Assembly (NCBI RefSeq): GCF_029227915.1
Contig: NC_079886.1
Location: 10,003,501 to 10,067,500, forward strand
Direction of reading: 5' to 3'
Source of the DNA: Hydractinia symbiolongicarpus
Lineage: Eukaryota; Cnidaria; Hydrozoa; Anthoathecata; Hydractiniidae
Length of the DNA stretch: 64,000 bases
Shown: piece by piece, positions 46,060 through 57,541 of the stretch
How the letters are laid out: each line of letters starts with the position of its first letter
How positions within the stretch are numbered: position 1 is the stretch's first letter
The notes under the pieces: generated by a model
The model's input: the letters and a program-made list of their open reading frames with translations, nothing else
The model's database searches: none
What the model was told of the DNA's origin: nothing
Program-made: the position numbers and the translations under genes

Positions 46060-46620
46060 TAGGCTTTATTTGCCTCAGATTTTTGTCTGTCCATCTTTAA
46101 AACAAGCACAAGAAGTTGATTAATTAAAAGGTGAAAGCTTACTGTACAGAAATAACTATTTCTTTACAATAATATGGATTACTTTATGACGTGAAATTTC
46201 TTTCTTTGTTTAAACAGGAAGAAAATTATTGTTTTTATCTTTTCGGCTTAAAAGACATCTGCCAAGTACATGTTTTAGCGCATGCTCCGTGAAGACGTGC
46301 TATAAAAGAGTTGGCTTGAGATTTTTAAGGCCTTGGTTTGTTGGGACAGTGTCGAAGACAGTCATTGTTATGTTGAATTTTTTTTTTAACCGAAGGGATT
46401 TTTCTACGTATTTGATAAAAATAAATAGAGACATTCAACACAAAGAGAAAGAGATGTCCAAAGCAAAGGTTTTATGAAGATCAGCTAACTCCAAGAAAGA
46501 AGAAACTACAGACGGACGAACTACCATACAACATTTAATAGTCTATTCTATGTGATGTGTAAAAAAGATTTGGAACGTATTGCATGGATCTTATGGCAAG
46601 CTTTTAAATTCAATAAGTTC
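46060..46620 (+). repeat. TATA-bearing dispersed repeat, copy B
   Basis: The upstream block (46,060-46,215), TATAAAAG (46301-46308) and the body (GACAGTGTCGAAGACAGTCA at about 46347-46366, AAAGGTTTTATGAAGATCAG at about 46465-46484) all match copy A in inverted orientation. Homology with copy C begins at GACGTGCTATAAAAG and runs to about 46,600. Confidence 0.75.
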
Positions 46621-46934
46621 AAGAAATATAGAAGCGAAGTACACGCTTTATCATCAAAATAGATCGAATCGCGCTTTGTTTTCAATTAATATCAGGGGCG
46701 TTTACTACAGAGGCGTTTATTTTAGGGGCGTCACTGATTGTATAACTAAATTCGGATGCAAAGTGATAATTTTCTCTTTCGAAATTCATATTTTTTATAC
46801 TTTCATGAATAGAATTTTTTGCAGGAGGAGCCTTTAATGGAGGAAACAAAAAATCTAATGCGAACAAATGCATCCGTATTTGATATTTAAAAGTAACCTT
46901 GTTGTCAGTGCTTGTTAAGGAAGAGGGGAGGGAA

Positions 46935-46952
46935 GTCCTGGGGACGAGGTTA
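46935..46952. repeat. Dispersed CCTGGGGACGAGGTT motif (one of several copies)
   Basis: The motif, or its complement, recurs at 13225-13241, 38660-38677, 44513-44530, 46935-46952, 49097-49114, 53975-53992, 54264-54280 and 55609-55626, with 0-4 changes. Flanking DNA does not align, so these are not copies of a longer element. Confidence 0.7.
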
Positions 46953-47100
46953 ATTTAAAAGTAGTGATATGAGACCAAAAGTTATAAAATGCACGCTTTT
47001 TTATGAGAGTAATAAAAATCGGAGTAGGCTGAATTATTCCTAAATTTTTTCAATTTCTTGTCTGAAATTATTTTTAGCACCTTTTAATAAATGGATATAC

Positions 47101-47653
47101 TTATATATACTTATATATTTATATATATTTATATATATTTATATATATTTACATATATTTATATATATATTTATATATATTTATATATATTTATATATAT
47201 TTAAATATATTTATATCTATTTATATATATTTATATATATTTATATATATTTATATATATTTATATATATTTATATATATTTATATATATTTATATATAT
47301 TTATATATATTTATATATATTTATATATATTTATATATATTTATATATATTTATATATATTTATATATATTTATATATATTTATATATATTTATATATAT
47401 TTATATATATTTATATATATTTATATATATTTATATATATTTATATATATTTATATATATTTATATATATTTATATATATTTATATATATTTATATATAT
47501 TTATATATATTTATATATATTTATATATATTTATATATATTTATATATATTTATATATATTTATATATATTTATATATATTTATATATATTTATATATAT
47601 TTATATATATTTATATATATTTATATATATTTATATATATTTATATATATTTA
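47101..47653. repeat. TTATATATAT decamer array
   Basis: 43 consecutive perfect copies of TTATATATAT fill 47221-47650, preceded by 120 bp of slightly varied units with ACATAT, TAAATA and TATCTA changes. The period is one turn of B-DNA. Variation is confined to the left edge, so the array seems to have expanded recently on its right. Confidence 0.97.
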
Positions 47654-49230
47654 GGAAGTGATTAAAAGCTTGTTATTAAAGAAAGCGACACGTTTGATGT
47701 TGATGTTTTATTAGCTTGTCTGAGGATTATTCCCAAGATATATTTTTGATTTTTTAGTAAATCCAGGTCTCTTTATTTTTAAAAATCATATTTTTATATA
47801 AAATAGCGTGCACATGCATCGATGAACGCCACTTTGTTAGTAATGTTTGCACAAGCATAATAAACGGGATTTTAGAACGAACATCAAGATGGCGGAATGT
47901 TACAATGAACAAAAAATCAATGAGATCTAAGTCAGGTTTAGAGCCTGATTTAGATCTTGCTAAATTTTTAAAAAAGTGGGGACAGAAAACGTTTTAGCAG
48001 GACAAAAATATCTTAATTTTTTCTTGAAAGAACTTTCAATAACGGCATGATCCAAAATATGAACGTCGTACAAGCGCTTTTTAATAGGTAGAAAAAATCA
48101 TAGAACGACCTCACTTCAATGCATTGAAGATTGTTCTTGTAACATTATCATTAATCGAGACAAGATGTTTTGATTAAAGTTTACTGTATTCTATCTAGAT
48201 TCGGTGAGACTTCAATGGGATAAAAATTCGTAAGTGGAGAAACCTGAAAGTGAATTTTGTACGCACAAGTGATGATAATCCAAAAGAACTTAAGCTCGCG
48301 AATATCGCGAAATAATAAGTGATACGTAATAAAAGGGCTAAATTCGCGAAATCGAGAAATTTAATTCTCGCGAAAATTTATTTCCTTGAGGTAGAGTTTC
48401 AGGATTTACTTATTCTTTGCGGCGAATATTTTAGGGGTGTATTGAGCAAATTTCAGAAAAAGCTTAGCCTTTTTTACAGACCTCTTTAGTATACTTCACG
48501 CTTTCCTGTAATTCTTTATTACGCATGCGCAACATTCAGTTTCGCGCAGAATTTTTTACGTGACTAAGAAAATTTGACAAATCCGCCTTTTTGCTCCACA
48601 TGCGCATTATTTAGAAGTTAATTTTTAAATCTCAGCGTTAAATGACCCAGACTGAAAAATTGAATTGAAAATAACACCGTGATAAGACAAAAAAGCAGTG
48701 ATTTTTTAGATGAATCATGTTCTTCAAGAGCGTCAATATTTACTACACAACCTATATATAAATGATGACGAATAATAAGCTTCGATAGTAAAAGGATTAA
48801 ATATCTCACTGTACATCGAACTGACTTAGACCGGTTTATTTTGTAGGACTGTTTACATGTTTTTTTAATACTACAGTCGGAGTGAAACTCGCTTCGAATA
48901 GCATGTTCGCTTAGATCAAATTAACCAAAATGTATTGTCAAACTTGTTCAAGATTATCATGTAAGCATTTCAGTTTGTCAAAAACACAATAAACGGCTCT
49001 TTACGGGCCTCCACCGAAGTAAACAGTCCCACTTATCACTGTGATGTGGATTTTACTAATGACTGAATTTCATTTCTACCTCGTGTAAGCGTTGCACAAC
49101 CTCGATCCCAGGCCTTGCTTAGAAGACCACAAATAAGTCCTTGTAGTTAAACATAATACAAGTTGTGAGTTGTAAAGAAACAGTGTAAATTTAGAGAAGT
49201 GTAAATTTAGAGAAGTCGCGAGTTAAGGTG
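47654..49230. other. Unassigned DNA
   Basis: Contains an imperfect hairpin around AGATCTAA at about 47926-47960 and TCGCGAAA-rich words at 48,297-48,380. No protein-like ORF was found. Confidence 0.4.
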
Positions 49231-49232
49231 TG

Positions 49233-49818
49233 TGCAAATGCGTCAGACTTTTCATCAAACTCCATCAAACTAGCGAGTTTGATAAAAATTTTGATGCATT
49301 TGAGTTGAACCATCAAACACGATTTTTTCGAAAAAAATGAGAAAAGAAGAAAAAAATTGAGTTTGATGAAGTTTGATCGCGATCAAACTTTTCATCAAAA
49401 CAAAATGGGTTCATCAAACCGAGTTTTGCTGTTTGATGGCTGTTTGACGCATGTGAGTCGAATTTCATCAAAAAGTCATTTTTAATAACCGCCTTTTTTA
49501 GTTCCTTTACAATGTTATTAAAGTATCCCTATTCATCTCTTCGTTTTATCCAGCTGCGTGTTTTTCCTCGATGTGGCTCTTTTCATCATCAGAATCCATA
49601 AGCTCACTCAATACCAGAAGTTTCGCCATATCAGCCGCCATTTTGAAATTTTGTAGATGAATAGGCCTTCAATCATTTCGAATGTTTCGATAAAACGTAT
49701 TTGACGAGTTGACGCAAATGGAAAATTCGATTTCATCAAACATTCGCAGCAGTTTTATAAAATTTTCATCAAACAATTTGATTAGCTGTTTGATAAACAG
49801 TTTGACGCATTTGCGCCC
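49233..49818. mobile_element. MITE rich in ATCAAAC/GTTTGAT words, about 585 bp
   Basis: The left end TGCAAATGCGTCAGAC and right end GTTTGACGCATTTGCGC are inverted copies. Inside, ATCAAAC or GTTTGAT occurs about a dozen times on both strands. It includes a perfect 22-bp palindrome at 49369-49390 centred on ATCGCGAT. No ORF. Confidence 0.75.
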
Positions 49819-50284
49819 GTCTTTACCGTGTTTTAAATAATTCGTCGAAAATCGTGCTTATCTTTGCTGTTTACTTGATCTATAATTTCCACTCAACCTT
49901 ATTTGGTTATAAGTTGTTGCTTATTAAAAAAGGGCGCGTAAAAAAAATATCCCAGTGAAAACTTTATACACAAATTTATTACGCGAAGTTCTCACTACTT
50001 TTTTTATAAAAACAAATAACAGAAAGAATAACAGAAAGATAAAGAATAAAGAATAAATAAAAGAATAAAAAAGGAATTAATAGATTGTAAAACTTTTATA
50101 ACAGGAGATAAAAAAAAATAAAGAAAAACCTGATAACAATTGACTGTCTCAAAAAAGCACTCCTTTTATCTATAATATAGACTGGTTTTATATTTTATCA
50201 ACCCTGAAAATACAGATCGGAAGTGCCTTGTGTAGTTATTGTTTGTGTAGAAGGAAAAACACTGTCTGAAAATATCTGCTATAC
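49819..50284. other. Unassigned AT-rich DNA
   Basis: Contains an AGAATAA-rich purine tract at 50,010-50,070. No gene seen. Confidence 0.4.
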
Positions 50285-50575
50285 AGATGCAGACGTGCTA
50301 TAAAAGGGGTGGCTTGAAATTTCCAGACTTTAGTTTTTTGGAAGAGTGCTGAGGACAGTCATTGTTATTGCATTTTTGAAGTGGAAATTTTTACATTCAA
50401 CACGATCAGGAAGAGAAGACCAACAGAAGTTTGGTGAAGACCAGATATCAGATATGAAGGAAGAAAACTAACTGGACAGGCAAACTACTGTCAGCATTTA
50501 ATAATTAATGTGAACTATGTTCTGGGTAGATATGTCATGGAACATTGCTTGGATTATATGGCAAATTTATAAAAA
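50285..50575 (+). repeat. TATA-bearing dispersed repeat, copy C
   Basis: GACGTGCTATAAAAG (50292-50306), GGACAGTCATTGTTATTGC, TTTGGTGAAGACCAG and TTGGATTATATGGCAA align in order with copy B. The upstream block shared by A and B is absent or too diverged to see. Confidence 0.7.
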
Positions 50576-50834
50576 AAAATGTCGGCACGCGAAAGGAATA
50601 TAGACATTTGTTTACCGACTGAATTTTACCCACAATTTTACTGATTAATTTTCGCTGTTTTTATAAAATATATAATACATACAATTAAGTTTTCAAAATT
50701 CCTTTTTATGGCATAATATCAAAATATCCAATCTTTTTATCTTCTTATTTTTGGAGACATTTTGATTCTTAATGTTTTTATTATTCAGCTTTATATTTAT
50801 TTAAAAAATCGGTAAAAAAAAGATCAGAAATAAA

Positions 50835-51104
50835 ATGGATGAAAAAGGCGTTAAAAATTTTGGACGGAACACTATGTTAGTCACTGACCCAAAACTTGGT
50901 GACCTTTTACCCACCTTTTTATCAAAAAAGGGAATGCAAGTGGTTATAAAGCTGTTGAAGAAGCGGTTAATAAACAAAAAAGAAGTTTGCCAATGTTTGC
51001 TTTATCGAAATGAATTTAATTCACATGTTGATGCATCACTGAAGTGTTTAATTAACGGATCATCTTATATTGGTGCCCGCTTTAGAGAAGGATTTCTGCT
51101 TTAG
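50835..51104 (+). CDS. Unassigned 89-codon ORF
   Basis: ATG-initiated frame (MDEKGVKNFGRNTMLVTDPK...) with protein-like composition, ending in a stop at 51102-51104. No family recognised and no splice signals evident. It lies between TATA-bearing copy C and the small secreted-protein gene and could be a decayed paralogue or a transposon fragment. Confidence 0.2.
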   Translation: MDEKGVKNFGRNTMLVTDPKLGDLLPTFLSKKGMQVVIKLLKKRLINKKEVCQCLLYRNEFNSHVDASLKCLINGSSYIGARFREGFLL

Positions 51105-51351
51105 AAAATGTCTGCTTCAGAGGTACTTGCAAGAGTCTACGAAAAAGAATCATAACCTTAAACATGATCACGTGTATTTATATATATTCGAGACTGCTGT
51201 TGTTCAGAGAAAATGGGTAATATAATATTAGTTTCTCCTACAATATTTCTCGTGACGTTATTCAACTTTGAAAGCATATTTTTCTACAACGAATTCCGGT
51301 TTTGACATAATCACTTCATTAAAGTCATAACATTGGTTTTAAAAAATCGGC

Positions 51352-51358
51352 TATAAAA
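51352..51358 (+). promoter_or_regulatory. TATA box of the small secreted-protein gene
   Basis: TATAAAA lies 125 bp before the start codon. A start of transcription near 51,382 (ACTCAGAC) would give a 5' UTR of about 95 nt. The box resembles those of the three repeat copies upstream. Confidence 0.6.
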
Positions 51359-51476
51359 AGACAATAAAAAATCGTGTTGACAAAACTCAGACAAACAGTC
51401 AGTCAAGGTTAAAAAGAAAATTTCAAAACGAGAAAGAAGCAATCTGTTTTATAGTCAAAACTTCAACAACACAGAC

Positions 51477-52772
51477 ATGGTGTGTCAAATAAAGCAAATT
51501 TTTCTTGCTTCTATCATTCTACTTACGTTGCAATGCGGAGAGAGCAGACCAAAAAAGCCGTCTACATTAAATTTGTGTGCCAGCCACTCGGATCGAAGAT
51601 GGTATGTTTGGGATTGTCCTAAACAATCAGGTATATTTTTATTGCAGTGGCGCTCACCCCTAATGCGGTCACTTGCAGGAAAAACATTTTGTCCGCTTAG
51701 ATATGTATCCGCTTTGAAAACTGTCCGATTTAAATAGAAACTGATATAGGGGTTAACGAAGGAGGGGAAGGAAAATCGATTATTTTTTGAAGGGTAAAAA
51801 AGAGACATCGACTGAAATTCTAAAGAAACACACAGCTGTTGTAACAATGTCTGTTTTTTTCAGCGTTATGGAGATTAATTTTACGCGAGACCGACGTCGC
51901 TTACGCGATACGTTGTCACTGTAATAAGTGTCAGTTTTATAAGAAATTATCCCTTCGAAGCGGGTTAAAGAAATTGGCCAGAAAAATTCAAACTATTCGT
52001 CTTATAGAGGTGTTCGCTCTAGAGGACATTCACCTAATCCGTATAACGGGCGGCCGTAGCGATTTCAACTTCTGAGAAAATGATATCGTTGGATTTTTTT
52101 TATAATTTTTATTGAAGGGACTACCAAACTTTACTCTTCGTCATCTTTTTTTATGTGATGATCTTTACAACGCTTATTTCAATTACGAACTAAGGAGAAT
52201 ACCAAACATCTCTCTTTTTATTTTATAAAGAGAGGGATGTTTGTTTCGAAGGCTTAATCATAGCACTGCGATATGTTTTTTTTGAATTTATGGTACCTCA
52301 AGGGAATTAATTTTAGGAAAAAAGTCATTTTTTCGTGAGAATTTTACATATCTCGGGAAAAAAGTAATTTAATCAATTTTCGTTAGTTCTGTAAAAAAAA
52401 GTTGGGCGACAGTTTTTTCTCTCGATTTACTAACATTTTTTCACGAAAACTGATTTTCGAAAAAAATTCGCGAAATTTATTTTCCCAAGTTTTGAAAAAA
52501 TCGGACAGTTCTGTTGTTGCAACAAAAAATATCACGTTCGCTGAAAAGAAAAGTGTTGGAATTAAAATAACATCCTGTTTCTTTTTTTAGCCAGGCAAAA
52601 AACATTGGTGGAAAAGCTGAGAGGTCGATTAACAAAGAGATCCATCAACCTAAAACGACAAAAAACAAAAACAGAGCTTTGGAGAGCATGGTATTGTCGA
52701 AACATGAGGAGTTTCAACTTTGACCAATCCGAAAAACACCTTATAAATTTATTGCGTTTGTGTGGAAACTAA
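51477..52772 (+). CDS. Small secreted cysteine-containing protein, three exons, unknown family
   Basis: Exon 1 is 51477-51630, exon 2 is 51864-51920 and exon 3 is 52591-52772. Junctions are phase 1-1 throughout with GTATAT/GTAATA donors and pyrimidine-rich TTTTTTCAG and TTTTTTTAG acceptors. The product is 130 residues. MVCQIKQIFLASIILLTLQC is a clear signal peptide, with likely cleavage near GES-RP. The mature part is basic and predicted helical (LWRLILRET, KTLVEKLRGRLTKRSINLKR, TELWRAWYCRNMRSF, EKHLINLLRLCGN). It has five cysteines if exon 2 is used and four if it is skipped. A TATA box precedes it and AATAAA follows at 52810. A cytokine-like or peptide-hormone-like role is possible but unproven. 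Exon 2 has the weakest support. Confidence 0.62.
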
Positions 52773-52809
52773 CCATCTATATTTAGTGTTATTTTTACTT
52801 AATTTATTT

Positions 52810-52815
52810 AATAAA
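52810..52815 (+). terminator. Polyadenylation signal AATAAA
   Basis: Lies 38 bp after the stop codon of the small secreted-protein gene, which supports the exon 3 reading. Confidence 0.5.
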
Positions 52816-55800
52816 CTGTATATATATATATAAAAAAGATGTTTTTGTAAATATGTGGATATATAAAATATATAACATATCAAAAGAAACATATTTTTGC
52901 TATCTACGATTTAAAGCTTGAATCGATACCTTAACCTAACTCAAATCGAAGATGTTTTTTCCACATATCAAAAAACTATATGGACCCTAGTTTTTATATT
53001 GTAAAAAGATGTAGTAATGATTAGTTGAAGTGTGATTTCTTTATCAAACAAGAATAACCCAAAGAAAATAAGCGTGCACCTTTTTTAAATGTCAGATTGC
53101 TATAGAAAATTCACACAAATTAGTAGCTTATGATGACGGACTGCTGAATGATGTATTGAATACCAAAGTCCGGTTTTAGCTGTCTTTTAGAACGCCTAAT
53201 CAGACATTCTGGCTGAGAAGTATTATGTCAGGCTGATGACTTGCACTGCCCCTAGAAGGCCTAATTATTTTGGTAAGGGAAGCCACCATTCTGCTGTTTT
53301 AAGCGGACATGTGTCTTTCCGGATGTGAAGAAAAAAAATTGCAGTAAGAACAGATTAAAAATAAATTTGTTTTTTGTTTACATGAAACATTATGGTTTAT
53401 ATAAATAGCATCATGGTTTATATAAATGGCATCATGGGATATATAAAAAGCATCATGGGATATATAAATAGCATATTGGCATATAAAAATGTCTGAAAAT
53501 TATGTCTAGGAATGTCTTTCTCACATAATAATTATTTTCAACATTTTAGTTATTTTCATCACTAAACGAACTCCCAGAAATAGGAGATAATTATTTATAG
53601 CATTTCTATGCTTAAGACTATAGAATTTAAAATTTCCCAGGGGCAATCAAAGTCAAGAATTACCCAAGGTTTATATTATACGAATATTTTGATATATATT
53701 TTTATGCTCGTGATTAGGAAAAATGTCTGCCATGTAGCATATAATAGTCGATGTCCTGACACTTTTCTTTGATATCGATATCTGTGAATATTCATGTCAA
53801 AAGAGAAATGTTAGGTCTATCCAGAAAGAAGAGATTTCGACCTGTTGAACTAAACTTTCTATTTTTTGTCATTTATCAGCTGACGTGATTAAAAATATTC
53901 ATGTCTTTATATCTGCTGATCAACCTCCGCCTGTTGTCTCTTTTTTATATCAAATGTCAGAAAAAATAAAAGATGCCCTGGAGACGAGGCTGCAAGCCGA
54001 TATGGTGCTTTATGTTATGGATTTTCTTAATGAATCTTTTTTCTATTGAGTCAAAAACATGGAGAACAAGGTTGAAGTTGCTTTTTCTCAACTATGTATT
54101 TTTTTATCTACAAGAGTTCAAGAAGTTCATCAAAGAGATGATATCTGAAAGAAATGATTTCTAACGATCGTACGTGTGTTAAAAATCAAGATTCCATATG
54201 TTATCGACACTGTCAGTAATTATTCTAAAGGCGGGGTTATAAGCAATCTCCTTATAGAAGGAGTTCTGGGGACGAGGTTGGGTTTATTAGAAGGACGCTT
54301 AATAAGTTGACAACTCGTTGACACAATTTTTTTATTGATTTTAGGAATGTTTTGTTATTTAGCAGTTCTTTATCCATATGTTTTCTGTCCGACACGACAT
54401 GACAAATTAATTTCGAAACACACCTCACGGTTAATCCTGAACTTCATAGGTTTGTTACAACAGGAAGTATAAGGTTGACCATATATATGTATAAATAATT
54501 TTGAGAAGCAAGGCTGGTAATTTCACCACCCATTCAGCCCCTATTTATTTATTTTGATAACTTATGTTCTATATGATGTAAAAGGCAAAAAAAATAAAAT
54601 ATTTTCTTATAACGAGAAGATGTGGAAAGATTTATTTCTGTTGTTATTTTAAAAAAAGGAATTTTGATAAATTTTGACCTGGATAAAAAATTTAGGATTT
54701 TGTGAAGAAAAAAACAATGTTTTCTTATTATATTAATCCTTAAAAATATATATATTTTATGATCTATTTATATTAGTATTTTGCCCTTTTTTACTGCGTC
54801 ATGTTTCATATCATTCGTCAAGACAATAAAATAGTGAAAACAAAAATATATGTTGATAATTCGATGCAAATTATATCCTGTCCGGATTTTTTTTTCTCTT
54901 CCTAAATTTTCTAATAGGAATGGTAACCAAGGCCCAACCAGGACCGTCTTTTAATGTAACATGTTATACCAACTTTTAGCCAACTGTAAAGGGCTAATGC
55001 GAGCTTTTCGTTTTGCAATTAGTGTATACACTCAAAGTTGAACCTATGGCGGGGTTTTGAGCTATGAGGACAAAAACAATGTCTTAAATCACGTACTTTA
55101 CAAATATTTAATATCCATAATTTCTTCTATATAAACCATAACAAACAATCGCTTCACAATTTACGACAAAAACGGAAGACTGGACCTTAGTCTGTTTTTT
55201 TCCATAAAGCACGACCAGATATGTTTTGAAACTCGGGAAATTTAATTGGCCGAGAAAAAAATACTAAGCAATATGATTGGTTAGTTATTCTTGTTATTTT
55301 GCACACGAAGATGTCGTTGCATCCTCTGTCATGCATGTAACTTAAAATTTTTAAAAAAAATTCTGGTAAAAGAAACTTTTTTGGCCTAGCTAGCCTAGCT
55401 AAATTCTGCACAGAAGCACACAAAATTATCGCATATAAAGGTAGTCGAGGCAATAACAATGACTTTATAATCTTTTCGGAGGTATTAGTTACCATTTTAA
55501 GTCTATTTAGTATAGCATTTTAAACAAATACAATCCCTCGTATTGTCTTGATTCCTAATAAAACTAAACGTTTGATTTAACAGTTATAAATTATATGACC
55601 CTAGCTTACAACCTCGTTCCCAGGGCATTTTGCTTTGTTGATAAAGTTGATAGCGGCGTTATTTGTTTGTTGGCCACTCCGTAACAACGGCTTAGGGGCC
55701 ATAAGACCCTGGGTTACCTGGCTTGGTTTGTATCTATAATGTATAATGATGTATCTATTTTTGAAAAAATACTGTTAAAAGTAAAATCAACGATGGAGAT

Positions 55801-57541
55801 CTTAACTAAGCTGTTTCTTAGAGAACCTTCAATGACATATTCATCTCCTAATTCACATATTGACATATTTATCTCCTTATTCACGCCAGCGCGTACATCA
55901 GAAATCTAAAATAGAAGCTCCGCGGACGAGACTGATGAAAATAAATAGTTGGGAATAAACCAATCCTGCAGACGTTTTGCACGTGATCTCAATGACGTCA
56001 ATAGATTACAAAATCATTCCAGTATGAGAAAGATAGTTGACGCCACGACAATTAGTAATAACGGATTTATTTACTATCGTGAAGTTACACCACCAGATGA
56101 TTTGTATCAAGAAATTCTGCAACTGTGTACATATGGTCCTTAAATTCTACTTAATATGTGCATTACTTAGTAAAACTTTCAAAGGTTAACTAAGAATAAA
56201 ACGCTCGTCCGATAATTGTGTTGGTTACGATTTTTTTCACAAGGCCAAATCTTGTCATACAGGATACAAGCTAAAGGATAGAGCCGACGAAATCCTGTAC
56301 ATGCCTTTCTTGTTTTCCCTTCCTTTTTTCAGGTTAGCTTTGAAAATGCTAGTTTTTTGCACTGAGGAGTAAAACTTTAGAATTTAAATAGCGTCTTAGC
56401 CAATTTGAAAGTCAAAATGTTGCTGCCATGCAAGAGAAAGGCATGCGATCGAACAAAGCAATTTTGATTATCCAAATGGGCTAAGGCCTACCCTACTATA
56501 ATAAAATGTAATTTGACAGAGATCTCTATCGCAGAGGCCTAAAAATTAATATTAAGTCGCCGCCGCCATTCAGAATTGTCCACTCAAGGGAAAGAAACTT
56601 TTTTCCCTCCGTGCGGATTACAGTGATTAGTATAGGATAATTCAAAAGAGTTGTAAAGAACACCCTCCTTGTAACTGACGATGACGTTGTTTGACTTTAC
56701 ATTTTTAACAAAATACATGACCTGTAAATATCACTACTATTAATAATAAAAGGGGCTTGATGATAGACGATTTGTGTCTTCTATTAGCTCCAGCCAATGA
56801 GTTTCTAACTTTTAGTAGCATTTTACTTTTATTCTTATTTTAACGGCGAAATATATCTTATCTTATCAACCCGTCTGCTGTTCCAAAACGGGTGGGTTAA
56901 CTCAGGTTTAAGAGAATTCACTCAATTTAGTTTCGGGTGGCCCTAGTTAACGTGACTCAAGCGGGAAATAAAGTCAGTTATTTTAAGCCGTTTCCAAAAT
57001 CTTAGATCACTAATAAGAAAACTTTATTTCGTCGAGGGGAATCTTCTTAGGAAAAAAAACAGATTTTCGGGCAATTTTTATTCTCTATTTAGGCGAACTA
57101 TGTAAAAACCGGAAATTATGTTAAATAACTTTCATTTGGCTGTCAGAAACTATTTAGCGGAATGGAACAATTCGCTCTAGAACGTAAGTAATTGAATTTT
57201 AAGCAGATAGTGGTATACAAATTTCAAGCTTTCGATGACGTCAGAGAAAAAGTGCTGATATAAGCAAAAAATTATTGCTGACAATTTTTTTCTTTCATGA
57301 CGTACTTAAATGTGCCAAGTTTTATTCAATTTGGACAATATGTTCAAAAATACCCTGGACGGATACGGTTAGGCAAAACAACAGAAAAGAACATTTAAAT
57401 TTTCTCCACGATAAAATTTTTTTAAGGAAATGTATTTACCCGTTGTCCCGTCTGTTTCAAAACGGATAGATTTACTCAGCTTTTGCAATTTTGTCCCTAG
57501 TTACTAACGCAGGAGATGACGTCAGTGCGTTTCGAAGTTAT
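52816..57541. other. Gene-poor, repeat-bearing intergenic region
   Basis: No recognised gene. It holds the 21-bp tandem repeats at 53392-53475, three copies of the GACGAGGTTG-type motif (53975, 54264, 55609) and a diverged direct-repeat pair at about 56,870-56,998 and 57,441-57,549. A short open frame at 55,949-56,143 has protein-like composition, but no context supports it. Confidence 0.45.
53392..53475. repeat. Four tandem 21-bp units
   Basis: Units of ATGG(T/G)(T/A)TATATAAA(T/A)(A/G)GCAT(C/A) begin at 53392, 53413, 53434 and 53455. Confidence 0.9.

Noticed and set aside
47101-47653. Decamer array considered as telomeric, centromeric or CRISPR-like repeat
   Set aside because: It is a simple contiguous AT repeat without spacers, not a telomere motif, and far too short for a centromere.
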